Shown here piece by piece: positions 29,980 through 42,765 of a stretch of DNA of 64,000 bases. The stretch is taken from NCBI GenBank assembly GCA_036346395.1, contig CM070602.1, positions 14,765,098 through 14,829,097 of the forward strand, read 5' to 3'. Position 1 is the stretch's first letter; each line of letters opens with the position of its first letter. The position numbers were made by a program, and so were the translations under genes. This DNA is from Hsuehochloa calcarea (Eukaryota; Streptophyta; Magnoliopsida; Poales; Poaceae). The notes under the pieces were generated by a model, which was not told where the DNA came from, ran no database searches, and saw only the letters and a list, made by a program, of their open reading frames with translations.

Positions 29980-32900
29980 TGTAACATCCCAATTTTCAGA
30001 GCTTTAAAAATCTTTTAAATAATGGTATTAAGAAAATTCACCATTTGGATTTATTTGAATATTAATTTAAAAAGCTTAATATGGACTTTAAGGACAAACC
30101 GATTTAATGTGCTTAATCCCAACATTAACAATTACCAAAATTATTTTATTTGGATTCTATGAGCTTGGTTATATTTCCTAGAAGTTTCTGGAATTTTTCC
30201 AAGTTAATTTGCTATTTTCCATTGCTTATTTGATTTTCTGGTTTTTCTTAAAAAGAAAAACTATTTTAAATCTCCAAATAGTGTTTGGGCCGAATTCCCT
30301 CGGCCCAGTCCTGTTCACCTCAGCCCGATCTTTCGTGGTCGTCCGATCAGATTTGGACGCTTGGATCTCCTCGCGCGCGTCTCTCTCCCTCCACGCGCTC
30401 CGCTAATCCTCGATCGTTGGATCGCGAGCGGACGACCAGATCTTGGCCGCGCGAGCGTCTCACCCTTTCTCCCTGACGTGTGGGCCCGCTACAGCGTCGT
30501 CGTCTTCGCCGCTTTCTTCTCGCGCGTTAAATCGCGCGACCGCCATTGAAGCGCGGCGAGCTCGCCAACGGACCGCTCCAACCACCCACGACTCGCGCGG
30601 GCGTGCGCGCGAGACTCGCGCCCTCCTCCGCACGACTCCACGTCTTCTCCCCTCTCCTCGCGCACGCGGGCGCCCCATGCCGCAACCGCCGCCACGATCT
30701 CGCACACGACCTCCACGTCGCCACGCCGCCTCGGAGCTCCCCAACCTCTATAAAAGCCACCCCCGGGATCGCGTCGCCCTCCTAACGTCGTATCCACCAC
30801 TCACTCCTTCTCTCGTGCTCCCAGTTCGCCGGAATTCGGGTTTTTCGCCGCCGGCCACCGAAGGCTTGGAGCTTCCATTGCGCCGCCTCCGTCGTCCCCG
30901 CGTCGTCGTCGCCGCCACCGTTGGATTCCCCGTGACGCCGCGAAGCTGGTGCTCGCCTCGCCTTCGCCGGAGGACCCTCGGAGCGCCATTTCGCCGTCAA
31001 CCGCAACTTCGCGCGCCTTTTCCTCGCCGCCGGCCACCACTGTCGTCTTCTCTCACCGGTGAGCACACCCCTAGGTTCGCACTGGCGCCCTCTACCCGCT
31101 GGTACCACCCACCCTCACCGGAGAGCTACTGTTCGCCGGGACCCTTGGTTCCCGTGCGCCGCCGCCCTCGCCGCCGTCCACGTCACCCTCCACCTCACTG
31201 GTTTCGCCTCCGTGGCGCATGCGTGGCAGCCACGTGGAAGCCGTGTCAGCGCCACGCGCGCGTGAGTGCGCCACCTCAGCCCATCCCTGGTCCAGTGGCT
31301 CGGTGGACTTAGTCCACCGTGAGCCGGGTCACTGACATGTGGGTCCCACATGTCAGTTAATTCTTTAATTATTTTAATTCCGGGAAAATCCTTCGCTGAC
31401 GTCATGCTTGCGCAATAATCCGATTTTTCTATTGAGAAATAATTCGAATCGATAAATCCTATTTTTAGGGTTTTCTTTTGATTCAAACTTTGAAACCTTA
31501 TAACTTTTGCATCCTAACTCCAAATCCATCCATTCAAATTTCTAAATTTGTATAAAATCAAGATCTATCTATTGGAGATTTTTAATTATTTTTATCAGAG
31601 TTATTTACTTCTGTTATTTATTTTTCTTGTTGTTTGCTTCGTTACGAGTAGACTTCGACGATACTTCTAGAAGGTTTGAGGAAGAAGGAGCTTTCCAAGA
31701 CCAAGACCAGCACTTGAACCTATTCCAAGGCAAGCTATACCCTTGACCATTTTGCTTCCCAGCTTTATAAAAGTATTTTAATTCAAATTCTTGCATCTTA
31801 ATTTTAAGTATTTATTTAAAAGCTTTTGGGTGCGATGAGTTAATCCCAAATTGTTATGCCATCCTTGTTAATTGCTATGTCCTGATTCCTTGTCACCTTA
31901 GTTGGTATTTAGTTGGTAAATATGGTAGCACCAACGTGGGTTGGTTAGTTGCGTATTAGATTGCTTAGCAGGCCACAAATCACTTGTCATGTATCTTCTT
32001 TGTTATAAATTGACTAAGTGAATATGAAACTGTGAACAAGCTGTGTGTACTATGTGTCTTTGTGGCATATGTTGCACTTAAATCAACCAGGTGGTAAAAG
32101 GATTTGGGTGAGGCAAGGGGTGGATCTTGTGTGAAAGGGTGGATGTGTGGGTGTGTGGATTTGTGTGAATAATATTAATCTGTGTGTCTATGTGGTTTGG
32201 TTAGTGGAAGTCTTGCCTTGGTCAATTAAGGACCTCACCATGTGCGTCATTGAACCGAGCTTCTGTCGACCACATGCCTGTTTTAAGACGGGCCTAGCAT
32301 AGTAAGATAAGGTATCTGAATTGCTTTGTTATGCTTAGTGTTAGCTACACTAAGTGTATCTTGTGGGTAAAGTGTACAAAACTCTGTAGAGTGTAACTTA
32401 ATCTATTCGAATAGCCGTGTCCGCGGTCATGGACAATGCTCGGGGATTTCACACTAGGGGTAGATGTTTTCATAAAACTGTGTGGGAAGGGAGCTATGTG
32501 ATTAAATCATCTAGCTATGTGAATAACCTGTTAGGCTGTGTGTGTCTTTGTGAAATAACTTGTTAAGTTTATTATTGTCTATTGGTTTTACCCGTTTTAA
32601 ATCTATTAATTGTATTCAATTGCAAAGGTTGCATTTATGCAAAAGAGCCATAAAATGTCTTCCCTTGTAAAAAGCCAGCATATATACATTTTGCATCTCT
32701 GTGGTGTGGCTTGCGAGTACGGTGTGTACTCACGCTTGTTTTGACGAATCAAGCAGAGGAGGAGTCTTCACCAAAGATTCGAGGACGAGTACATCGAAGG
32801 TGTTTAATCGTGAGGTCTTGATCGATCGGTTGCTGTGGTGAATCGATGGGGTGCCACTACCTTTTCGTTTCATTGCCGTTTATTTTCTCTCATAGCCTGC

Positions 32901-33086
32901 GTGGCTCAAGATTGTAACTTGACCTTAAGGTCAAAACCATTATTTATTAATCAAAGTTATTCGTTTATGTTACTATTCGCTTGTATGGATCGATTTCTAT
33001 CTTTGTTAACACTGTGTGCACTAGCGTGATCCTGCGCTAGTGCATTAAACACAGAGGGTCCTGAATCATAATTCTGGGTCCCGACA
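29980..33086 (+). repeat. 3' LTR of the outer gypsy element
   Basis: A 3107-bp direct repeat of 8093-11138. Compared with the 5' LTR it keeps CAG and CTG at normal frequency. The GC-rich block holds a 289-codon open frame (30443-31312) that is a compositional artefact. TATA box at 30749-30755. It ends GGGTCCCGACA before the TSD copy ATCCA (33087-33091). Confidence 0.95.
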
Positions 33087-33091
33087 ATCCA

Positions 33092-33231
33092 TCTCCTGAG
33101 TGTCAGGGGTTTGACATCCTGGCATGTGGTGAGGGACTTCTCCATGCGGAGAATCAGTCCTTTGAAGGCCAGAGCTCACTCGATGCTCTGGTATATTGGT
33201 CATGACGATACGACCAAGGATTATAGGGAAG
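33092..33231 (+). pseudogene. PF04195-like ORF, part 2, after the 25-kb insertion
   Basis: The frame beginning in the TSD reads a segment typical of the C-terminal end of the PF04195 domain: hydrophobic start, a Trp-His-Val-Val block (SWHVVRDFSMRRISPLK) and WYIGHDDTTKDY. It is the natural continuation of the ORF cut at 8092. A GTAAGT donor at 33232 could end an exon here. The same frame stays open to a TAA at 33243-33245 and then continues into the peptidase-like ORF. Confidence 0.5.
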
Positions 33232-33245
33232 GTAAGTTCCAGTAA

Positions 33246-34627
33246 GAATCCGACCAGTATTTCTTTCTAGTCAAGCGTGTCACCATATCGGTCCTTGAGA
33301 CGTCTCACGGGAAGACATCCCTCAGCCGCCTCGTTAAGGAGAAATCGAAATCGAAGAACATTAAGGCACCTCCCAAACCCGTGAAATACTCACTCGGAAG
33401 TCCGTTGGTCTCCGGCGCAGAAATAAAGAGCTCAGGAGTAGCTTGTCAAGCTTTGCATGATTGGTACTTGCGCAAGACCCGAGAGAAGGGGGGTCATACT
33501 GGAATCACCGTCAGATACGGGAGGGAGCATTTTCTCCACGAGCCTGGCCACTTCGTCGTGGGCTTCGAAGACTTATTTGACCTATACAACCTAATCGCCT
33601 CGACGCCTCACTTCTACGATCTTTGGACAATTGTAAGTGTGTACAATCAATTTCTACACTCACGTGATACCAATAAATATCATAACCCATTGCTTATGTA
33701 CAGATACATTATGAAATGTGCATATCGAATCAAAGAACCGGTGGGTTTCCTCGACCCACACGTGGTCTCTGAGCAAACAATCAACCAAGACGCATCCTAC
33801 GTCGAGAATTACATAAAAATAGGATTGCTTACTCTGGACAACAAGGACTACATAATGGTTCCCTACAACCAGAAGTAAGTGCTTCAATATTTGCTATACA
33901 AATTACGTTTCAACATAGGTTTATGACTATAGCGACATACACGAGTAGGTTCCACTGGATTCTTCTGATTCTTGTGCCAAAGAGGAACATGGTATTGTAC
34001 CTTGATTCTCTACTCAACAAAAATCATGACTTCACCCTTCTTAAAGGAATACTCGACAGGTATGTTCATTTCCTCCGCACATAACTCTATTGTAGTCTTC
34101 CTTCGTTTGAAATGGACGAGAATAACTTTTTTGAATCATGTAGGGCGTTCATCGGCTATGTTACCGAGGGAGGTTTATACAAGGAACAGCGCCACATGTG
34201 ACTCATAGGATGCGATTTCGATGCAGCGCTACAACACAATAATCATATATCATACTCCGTAATATTGCATCTCGAACTGACTGTACATATATATATAACT
34301 CTATTTTTGCAGTGCCGCCAGCAAAAACGAGATCACCTATGCGCATTCTACGTATGCCATCATATGCAGCTATTGATTGCTTCTAGGACGCACAATCCCC
34401 AGGTTTGTTAATCTCGTAATAATTATCTCCTAATTATAAATTTAAATCTATGCTTACTACTTTACTCTTGCTAGTGACAGGGCTTGAACATAGAGTTAAA
34501 TGCACTCGAGATGGACCAGGTCATGCACATTCGAGGGGAGCTCTGTGGCTTCATCAAGACAGACATAGTTAACACCACCGGAGAGTTTCACGCCGTCGAT
34601 ACCGATGAACGATCTCGAAACAATTGA
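33246..34627 (+). pseudogene. Ulp1-like (C48) cysteine peptidase gene of a CACTA element, multi-exon, broken
   Basis: Plant CACTA elements often carry a gene with a SUMO-peptidase-like (Ulp1, C48) domain; its role in transposition is unproven. Exon 1 (open from 33246, ATG 33381, to 33874) has the usual FVVGFEDLFDLY-type segment. Exon 2 (33949-34059) has the active-site His in FHWILLILVPKRNMVLYLDS. Exon 3 (34144 on) reaches an in-frame TGA at 34198-34200. Exon 4 (34313-34402) has the Cys region LCAFYVCHHM. Exon 5 (34481-34627) ends GEFHAVDTDERSRNN then TGA. All junctions have GT-AG signals and matching phases between exons 1-3. The exon-3 stop makes it a probable pseudogene. It lies just inside the CACTA right end. 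Confidence 0.65.
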
Positions 34628-34851
34628 TTCAATATTGTAATTCAGTTTGACTGGTTGTAATTCAATTTGTAACTCTAGCGACAATGTATACTTGAAACAT
34701 TCTTTTGTAATTGATTTTGAGTTAAATGATCACTTTGAGTTGTTAACAATTATCTGTGACATGTTTCTGTTCGCTAGTTTTCAGAGGGCATGGCTAGCAA
34801 TTCCTGAGGCTAGCTGAAAATACGGTAAAAATTAATTAGGGCTAAATACTT

Positions 34852-35022
34852 ATCACAGACGGTTCTAATCACGAACCGTCTGTGATAGAAGACTTATCAC
34901 AGACGGTTTTTCAACCGTCTGTGATAACCGCCTGTTATCACAGACATAAAATTTCAGACGGTTCAAAAACCGTCTGTGATGACTGTTACGAACCGTCTGT
35001 GATGAGCTTTTCTGTAGTAGTG
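34852..35022 (+). mobile_element. Right terminus of a CACTA transposon with subterminal repeats
   Basis: Six or more copies of TCACAGACGGTT, in both orientations, fill 34852-35005. The end reads CTTTTCTGTAGTAGTG, the reverse complement of the CACTACTACAGAAAAG terminal repeat. Paired motifs around 34853-34925 can fold as hairpins. The next three bases (GTT, 35023-35025) would be the TSD, but the left end of this element was not found in the window, so it cannot be confirmed. Confidence 0.85.
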
Positions 35023-36296
35023 GTTTTCTCAGCTCAAAACAGTTAAATTTTAATTCATTTATAACTTTTTTAAATATAAATGACATTAAATAATTTATGT
35101 AAATTTTATTTTTGGCCACTGTAATTATTCTCAAAATTTTTAATAACTCATATTTCTATTATATGATTCAAAATCTAACACATACTTTGAGAGGTCGAGC
35201 AAAAATAAAGACAAAAAAAATAATATCATATACCAACAAAACACGGTAATACGGTGAACCCGTTATTTTCTGAAGAAAAAATCATAACAAATTCGGACCC
35301 AATTTATCATATAAGAAGAAGTGCAAATCTTAAAGCATATCAGACGGATGAAAATTCGACTATTTTAACATAAAAATAGTCAAATGTTGTTTAGCAAAAC
35401 CGCATAACAAACTAGTACAATTTTGCCTGAGAAGAAGGTATAGCACATTTTTATGGCGCTCTAATTTGCCTGTAGCAGCTGCATGCAGCTCACTTTTATC
35501 GATTGATACTGCGTTCGTCTCTCGTACGCCGTGCATTTAGCTAAGCTAAATGTGGTCTCACAGACGACTTTCGAGTCCGGATTTGCCGCGGAGCAAACGT
35601 TGCTTCTTCAACAAGAACATTTCCTGTAGAGTTCCACGTTCCGGTTTGGAGCTGCCAAACATTAGGCTACTATACGATCCCATGCAATGAAGCATCGATC
35701 GTACTTACGAACAAATTAAACGCACCAGCAAATCAATGACAATACGTGGAGCTGATGGGGGAATTTAGGGAGGAGTACGTCTGTTGTCCGTGACTCGCGG
35801 ATGGTCTCTAGGTACGTACGTACTGATGCTGTCACATGTACATAGAACCGGCCTCTGACCAGCTTACCAATTAGCGCCTAGAACACCGAAAGAAACACCG
35901 TCGATACGGGCTCGCGCGAGCACGGGACAAACACGACTGAGTTGGCCGCTTTCCAACACCAAACTCACGTTTTTTTCTAAGGCCAGATCGATCGCGCGCA
36001 CGTACGGGAGGACACCGCTCAACCGCGCGCGCGTGCATGCCGAGCCGCGCGATCGAGCCGGATCGACCTCAACCGCGCGCCCACCTTACCCTAGCTACCA
36101 CCAACCCACTACCGTTCGCCAGCTCAAGAAGCCGGGCGTGCCGCGTGCACGCATATGGCCGGCCACCTACAAGGCAAGCAACTACAAGGAAATGCTTAAA
36201 ACTGGCGCGCAGGTGGCGTCCAAGGTGACAAAGCCGCTTGATCGGTCGACCCAGGGATGGGGCTCGATGGCTCATGCGTAGAGAGGACTTAAGGCT
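35023..36296. other. AT-rich then GC-richer stretch without a supported gene
   Basis: 35023-35450 is AT-rich anonymous DNA. 35450-36296 is richer and holds an open frame at 36033-36281 of 82 codons with no recognisable domain. Splice signals and conservation cannot be judged here. Confidence 0.4.
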
Positions 36297-36329
36297 GTGT
36301 TTTTTTGGGTCAGTTCGAAGCATAGTCGG

Positions 36330-36905
36330 TACGATACGGTCTAAGCACGGCACGGCACGGCACGGCACGTGGTGGGCTGGACCGGCACGGCACGAACAGC
36401 GGGCCGGGTCGGACCTGAGAATGCGGCCCGTTGGGCGGCACGGTATGACACGATCAGTTGGGCCGTGCTTGAGCCGGCACGGCACGAAATAGGCCTAACC
36501 TTTCCGTTCTAGCCCAATCCGTCCCTCAGCCTAGTCCAATCACTCTCCCACACCAGCCTAGCCCTCCGTTCTAGCCTAATCCCTCCCTCAGCCTAGTCCA
36601 ATCACTCCCCCACACCGGTCTAGCCCAACCAATCATCCCTTCGCCAATTCGACCGAACCACGGTGTCTTTATCTTCCTGGACAGCAGCGGCGGCGGTTAT
36701 CGTCTTCTCAGGCGTCTATAGTTACTTAGGGCCGGGTCTGGGCCGGCACGGCACAATCCCGGCACGGCGGGCTTTGGGCTGTGCTTGGACTGACTAGAGG
36801 CGATCTGGTAAGCGGCGACGGCACGCGGTGGAATGACCGGGCCGAATGACGACGGCGGCGACGCTGCCCAAAGCAGTGGGCTGGGACGCGTGCCGGCACG
36901 ACATT
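36330..36905. repeat. GGCAC-rich transposon relic with (GCACG)5
   Basis: Five perfect GCACG units occur at 36345-36369. Related GGGCCGGCACGGCAC segments recur near 36375, 36472, 36743 and 36892. A pair of ~60-bp direct repeats (CCTAGCCCTCCGTTCTAGCC..., 36505-36620) lies between them. The block looks like an old DNA-transposon copy of a kind common in grasses. I could not identify terminal repeats. Confidence 0.5.
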
Positions 36906-39900
36906 GCCCAATGCCCATCTCTACTCATGCGTGCATGGTCCTGATCGCAAGTGCATAGTTGTTGTTGCTTTGCTTTCAGTGCAAATATTGCTACCGGTGC
37001 GGTACATAGATGGATGCCTTGCCTCGTCTTGCTTGCACGTTTTATATGTATGTATGGGCCCTATGTTCCATTCAACGAGCTACAGCCACCAAATTAGTAC
37101 CAAACTATACCGAATTAATTGACTTTACTTATAGCTTACTAAACTGGACGAAACGATGCAAAAGCCAAAGTTACTATGGACCAATATATGGTACACGGTT
37201 TGGTGTATGTTACGTTATACGTGGTACTGGTAGTATATATGCTGATTGTGTCAGGGCTTTCAAAGCCCCCGGTTTCTAGCAACCCGAGTACGTGAGTGTG
37301 TAGAAGAACATGACATGACCTTTTGTTATAGTATACTGCCTTCTAGTTGAAATGCACTTAATTTGATAATATAGGGTGCTTCCAGGGTTGGGCAATCTTG
37401 CCGTACAACTGTGTGCAACCTATTTTGAACAGAATTTACGGAAAGCAGCTGCTCCACGGCTCCACGCTGATCGATCATAATACCCCAAAAGCCGAATCAA
37501 TCCACTTTGGAAAGAAGAGTTCTTAAGAAGAATCACGCACGCCATGTTGGAAAAGGAAGAAAAACCAATAAAGGAGGTTAATCCATAACCCATCGGTGTG
37601 GCTTTCAATTCAGGTTTGGTGGCTGTTAGACAGTACTATCATCATATATGGAAGCCAGCCAGTTCTCCATCTACTAGTGTACTTCCTCTTTTTGTTCTGT
37701 TCATCCACCCATTCTATTTAACTTCAAACGGAGTCTGCATAAAGCTAATTAAAATTGTGATGAGCTAGCCAATACAAAGCCTTAAAGTTATTGCTTTATG
37801 TTTTCTTGCCAAGCAAAAGTTTTAGGTTGAGGCTGAAACTGTGATAAACCAATGCAAAACATTGTACTACAAGTAATCAGAAACTAATGTTTGTTTGTTC
37901 GGGCCTAACCTAGATTTTCGTTGACACCGACGAGTCCAATGTTCTACGAGCTTTTGAAACACCACAATGGTACCGCAAGAGTGTAGTCGACTTCTTGGGG
38001 GCATGACAGATTTAATTAGTGGACCTGTTTATTGTAACAGCTTTTTTATTTATTTATTTCTGGACCCTTTTTTTACCAGCTTTTGGTTTTATTTTCCTCC
38101 TTTTTTCCCCTTTCCAGTTAGGGTGAATATCAAGCCAGTACTCATCTTACCGAGTTTTCTCCGAAATTAACACAGTTTGATATAATATTATTTTATTTAT
38201 AGTTTAAAAGTATTTTTAGTACTGGGTCAAGGAGCCGACTGAGCGAGAGCGAAATCTAATTTTATTTGAAATCAACTCATTTAAATGTTTAGCCAATTAA
38301 CAAGAGTAATTTGACCGATTTTGAGCCGAGCCAACAACCTCACGCAAGCGAGTTTCTTTTTTCCATCCCTATTTCCCATGTCCCTTTCATTGAAACGTGG
38401 CCACCTTTTACGATCAGAACGTGACGATATGTACAGTTAAAATTCATGGCCATTTTTGCAGCACCAGCGTACACTACGGTATAAAAATATACAGTTTGTG
38501 AGGTGATTCTATGCTCTCATAAATAGGCAATTGCACAACTATGAAAGCATCAATCAAGGGTGGATTGAGGCTACTTACCCCTTAGTTGGTGCTTTAAGAT
38601 TTGTGCATATCTACGGACGGAAAATTCGTACGGCAGCGAGACGTGAATCAAAGAGGAGAGGATACATGCTTAACTATGCCCTGCCCCACTATGTACATGT
38701 AAATTGGTGTCGGTGGGCTTATCAGATTTGTTCAATTCGCGTGTTCGTTCTTCCAGAAGCCGTGGCGAATAATGCTATATATACAGCTTCTGTTTCCATC
38801 TTAAACCCTCGCAAGTCATGCAAAACCAAAACAAATAAAGCAGCGCAGAACATTGTGGTAGCACTAGGCTTCAGGACCCGTCTTCTGCGAGGGACATCTT
38901 CTAAAAACATCATTCCAATCCAACCCAAAAAACATCACATGATCTCCATATCATTCGGATCCATATGTACAGATCCCCACCTCATACACAATATCACTAA
39001 CATGAAAGTGCACAGAGCAACATCGAACCAAACAAAGGCTTGACAGGACAAACATCATTGCCAACATTTTGTTCTTTCCAGAAACAAGGTCATCACCATT
39101 TCATCGTGAGCAGTGACTCACCAGGGCTCTCTCTGGCTGCGAGGTAGCACACTGCACACTAGTATCGAATCGCACAGCTCTCTAGTTTTGTCTCTTAGGC
39201 CAGGCCACCCACATGGTCCCTGCACCCACAACCCGTCGGCATCAGTCGGATCGGATGGATGGAATCCGTTGCTAGTGCGAGTTGAGTGAGGGCAGGGTCA
39301 CACACCACCACTACTTATCCCATTGCAAGTGACGAGGCATTGCTTTCGCTGTTGTTCATCAAGGGAAACCGCTCATGTTGGGAGAAACTGTTTAGCCTAC
39401 CTGTAAAAAAAAATATGTGCAGTTTCTGTGACAATGTTTATTTTCTGAGAATTTCACGACACATGCCGAACTTATCCGACAAGCTATGGTGGTAAAATCA
39501 AGCTCCGCTCGTACGCGTAGCAACGCTCTTGCCCTCGCATTTGGTATGGAACTATATATATGCCAAGACGCATCGCAGTCAGGCTTGACACGCCAACACG
39601 GTGCTGATCTACATACACACCACAGCAGCATCAACTTCCACCAGCACCAGCGTGAATTCGAGTGTACTGAGCTCAATGGCCTTGCAAATCCTGCAAGAAC
39701 AATTTCGCCAATTGCATTACAGGAAAAATGCCAGGAATAAAGATCCAAGGTAGATGTTGTAAGCATCTGGCTCGTGTGGGGGCTGTGAAGGACAAAAAAA
39801 GTACGAATCACACAGCAGAGGCACAGTTGTGGGACACGGGCATAAATCAATGGGTAAACAGCAGATTGTGGTTGCTAAAGATGCCTGGTCAGAGCTATAC

Positions 39901-41490
39901 TAAGATAAGATTTGAGTATGATATACACACAATATAGTATGTCCCCACCAAACAAGAACTGCGGGTTGTGATCATTTTTAAAACTGAAGATTTTATGTTT
40001 GATTTTTTTTTTTGATTGCCAGGCTTGGCAGGTGAGGGAGCTAAGCTCAGTTCACCTCAACCAACGGAGCTAAGCTCAGTTCTCATGTTTGGTTTTTATA
40101 CAACTGAAAGTTTTGAGTTTGAGCTTGAGCTTGGCTTTGGAGTTAGTAGCTTGACATGTAATCTTTCTAGGCTTGCATTGGAGCTGTGGCTCTGCCTTTT
40201 CCAAACGGTATCCATGGCTCTTTTCAGTCTCTTTTTCCTTGTCCTCCAACCACTACCAATATGCGCTTATGCAGTAGTGCATAATAATTAGGATGCTGAT
40301 CTTTTGGTTTAGTAATGCGAGTGTTGACCATTCAGAAAAACACTAGCAAATTCTTGCGTGTGATGTAGTATCCTACTTGTAGTCCAACACTAGCCACTCT
40401 GCTTGCTACTGAGTTGGTGCCGCAATTGGTACTGAACATGTAAGAACGCAATAGTAAGGATATTTTCTGAAGTAGAATAAATGGTCGTATCAGCGGTCCG
40501 TGCGACAATGAAAGGCGGGTATTTATCATTTCTTATTCGCCACCATTTTCATTTTATGGCAAAATCTCAAGATGCGTGGTTATAAATGCGATAGGTTTTT
40601 CTTTACCCAAAAAAAAAACTTGTTAACTGTCACTAGTTGGCGTATCAGCTCATCGTTGGAGCCACTATGATGTTAGCAACAATTCGTAAAAAAATTCATG
40701 AAATGACTTCATGGCGTATCACTTTATTTTACAAAAATAAGGTCACATTTCGAATGCTGAAATTTTCACAATTTTTGTGGGAATTGAATGGTTTCCCGTT
40801 AAATATACGTGTTACAAACAATTGAATTCCAAGTCTCTATCAGATTAACATTTTTTTAATTACTTCCATGGAGCAAATCGCAAGCACTATGCAATAGAAA
40901 AAGAAGGAAGCACCGGATTTTATGAGAGGAAAAGGATTGTATTGCCAAGTCAGATTAACAATTTTGAACTGAATACAGGTTCGACTTGTTTGCATGCATT
41001 CATGGCATGAATAGAACAATCCACCTCCCATGGTGATGTGCACAATCTTGCAAGAAATGTATGGGGGAAGTTGCACATCCTACTAGTGTTTAAAGTTTTA
41101 GCACAGCGAAGTTGCCGATGTGTTTTCTATCAATCACGTGCGTCTTTTACCAATAGCCTAAATTTTCAGACCTGATACTTGTTGGATCCGGATTTTGTAA
41201 ATTCAAATCCTCTATAAAAATATTGTGATATTTCCTAGATCAGTAGATAGGACTCACAGATACATCATTGAATCATTTTATACACGATAAAAACCATATC
41301 ATTTATTATATTACAACACATCAGAGTCACATAGACCACATCGGGTCGAGTTTTACAATAAGAGCCGAACATGTCAAATGAATACAGTACAAAAGTAGAA
41401 GTGACTGCGCAAGCAAAAGGGGTAAAGCACATCTCTCTACAGGCAAGTAACTAGGGAAACCCGTATGAGTTCGATATTAACTAAAGACCT
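36906..41490. other. Anonymous intergenic DNA
   Basis: Several frames exceed 60 codons. The longest is 38531-39043 plus, 170 codons, and another is 39392-39850 minus, 152 codons. None shows a motif, a sensible hydrophobicity pattern or splice context, and they overlap one another on opposite strands. A small direct duplication (GAGCTAAGCTCAGTTC, about 40036 and 40067) is present. No RNA gene was recognised. Confidence 0.5.
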
Positions 41491-42470
41491 GGATAATATT
41501 GGATGCACGCAAGCACCAATAGAGTCAGCTAGACTGAGGCGAGACCTAGACTAAACAAACTAGACTACTCTTCATCATTTCCTGGGCTTCCAGCTTCTAG
41601 GTCCTCGTAGTATGCATAATCTCCCTGATTTTCTGCTTCTGAGGTTTTGGGGTCCAATAAGTTTACTAAGCCAAGTTGTGCTTTACAGACTTGTGGTTGT
41701 ACTTGTTTTTACACAAGAGGTCATGACAAGATTAAGTCATTAATCCATTTGGACGAGTTGTACCACATATCAACCACTCTCGTGCTCCGACGGCACCCAC
41801 CACCATACCATCTGCCCAGATGAGATAACATCAATTTAATAGGGATTTTGGGGAATGAAATACAATACCACAACATTCCAATCATTTACCCCACGATAAC
41901 TGCCATAACCAATTTCATGATTAAAAGATTATGATTGGGGCATTTAATGCCCTAGTACTTAAGCAAGACTAGCATATCGCTTAAGTACAACCTATAACTA
42001 GTAATTGCCACATAGTTACTAAGGTGACATCGAGTAATGGATTCAATTGCTAAAGGGTGGTATAATAATTAATTAATCATCAAATGAGTATTTAACTACC
42101 TTAGGGTTTAACATACATTTGCTTAAATAATTAAAGCATGTAATTTTGGTAATTTAAAGGAATATAATTTATGTAAAATGTAGGTTTAAAAAAATTAAAG
42201 TATTGACTCGCCTGGAGTAAAGGGGAAAGAGTCTTGAAAGTCTTGTGCTTGATCAAACTGGAGATCTCGCGTCTCTGAACTTTACTCGGATGAACGCACC
42301 GAAAAAGTATAAATAAGCAAAGAGAACAAATAAATACTAATAAAATAAAAAATGAACTTCAAATCAAATAAGACCAGTGTCATTAGCAAGGTCTTGAATT
42401 TAGACAAATTTAGAAATAAAAATCACTATAATCGGAGTTATAACGAGGAGAACGGAGCTTCTAAAGTTCT

Positions 42471-42653
42471 AGTTTCGAGTACTGCCGGCTCCGAGTACTG
42501 TTCTTTTCGAGTACTATTGGATTCGGTACCTTTTGTTTCGAGTACTAATCATTTTGAGTACAACTGGCTTCGTGTACTGTTCGTGCCAAGTACTGTTCAT
42601 TTCGAGTATTGTGGCTTCGAGTACTGTTCGTGTCGAGTACTGCTCACTTCGAG
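42471..42653. repeat. Minisatellite, TTCGAGTACTG unit (~18 bp)
   Basis: About ten degenerate copies of a unit centred on TTCGAGTACTGTTCGTGT occur in tandem. Each contains the palindrome-like GAGTACT. Confidence 0.85.
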
Positions 42654-42765
42654 CTGATGTGGCCGGAAGGAGGTTGGACTACAAGACATAGTCGGAAGGG
42701 GTTCGACTACGTGGTCGAAGGAGTTTCGACTGCGCGGTCGAAAGAGTTTCAACTGCGCGACTACT

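Larger units (their letters stand above)
8093..33086 (+). mobile_element. Full-length Ty3/gypsy retrotransposon (chromodomain class), TSD ATCCA
   Basis: Two LTRs (8093-11138 and 29980-33086), both opening TGTAACATCCC and closing TCCCGACA, enclose a primer-binding site, gag, protease, RT, RNase H, integrase with GPY/F-like and chromodomain-like C-terminus, and a polypurine tract, in the order typical of Ty3/gypsy. The 5-bp duplication ATCCA is perfect at 8088-8092 and 33087-33091. The coding part is decayed by frameshifts and stops, so it cannot move on its own. A Tat-type element is inserted in gag (12648-25823). Without that insertion the element would be about 11.8 kb. Most likely the Tekay/Del-like clade, judged from the initiator-Met type PBS, the long LTRs and the C-terminal chromodomain. 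Confidence 0.95.

Noticed and set aside
30443..31312. 289-codon open frame in the 3' LTR
   Set aside because: It lies in the GC-rich U3 block of an LTR, is rich in Arg/Pro/Ser, spans the TATA box, and is broken in the otherwise similar 5' LTR. Compositional artefact.
38531..39043. 170-codon plus-strand ORF
   Set aside because: No motif, no promoter or splice context. A minus-strand frame overlaps it. Probably chance.
39392..39850. 152-codon minus-strand ORF
   Set aside because: Cys/Trp/Arg-rich composition without pattern, overlapping plus-strand frames of similar quality.
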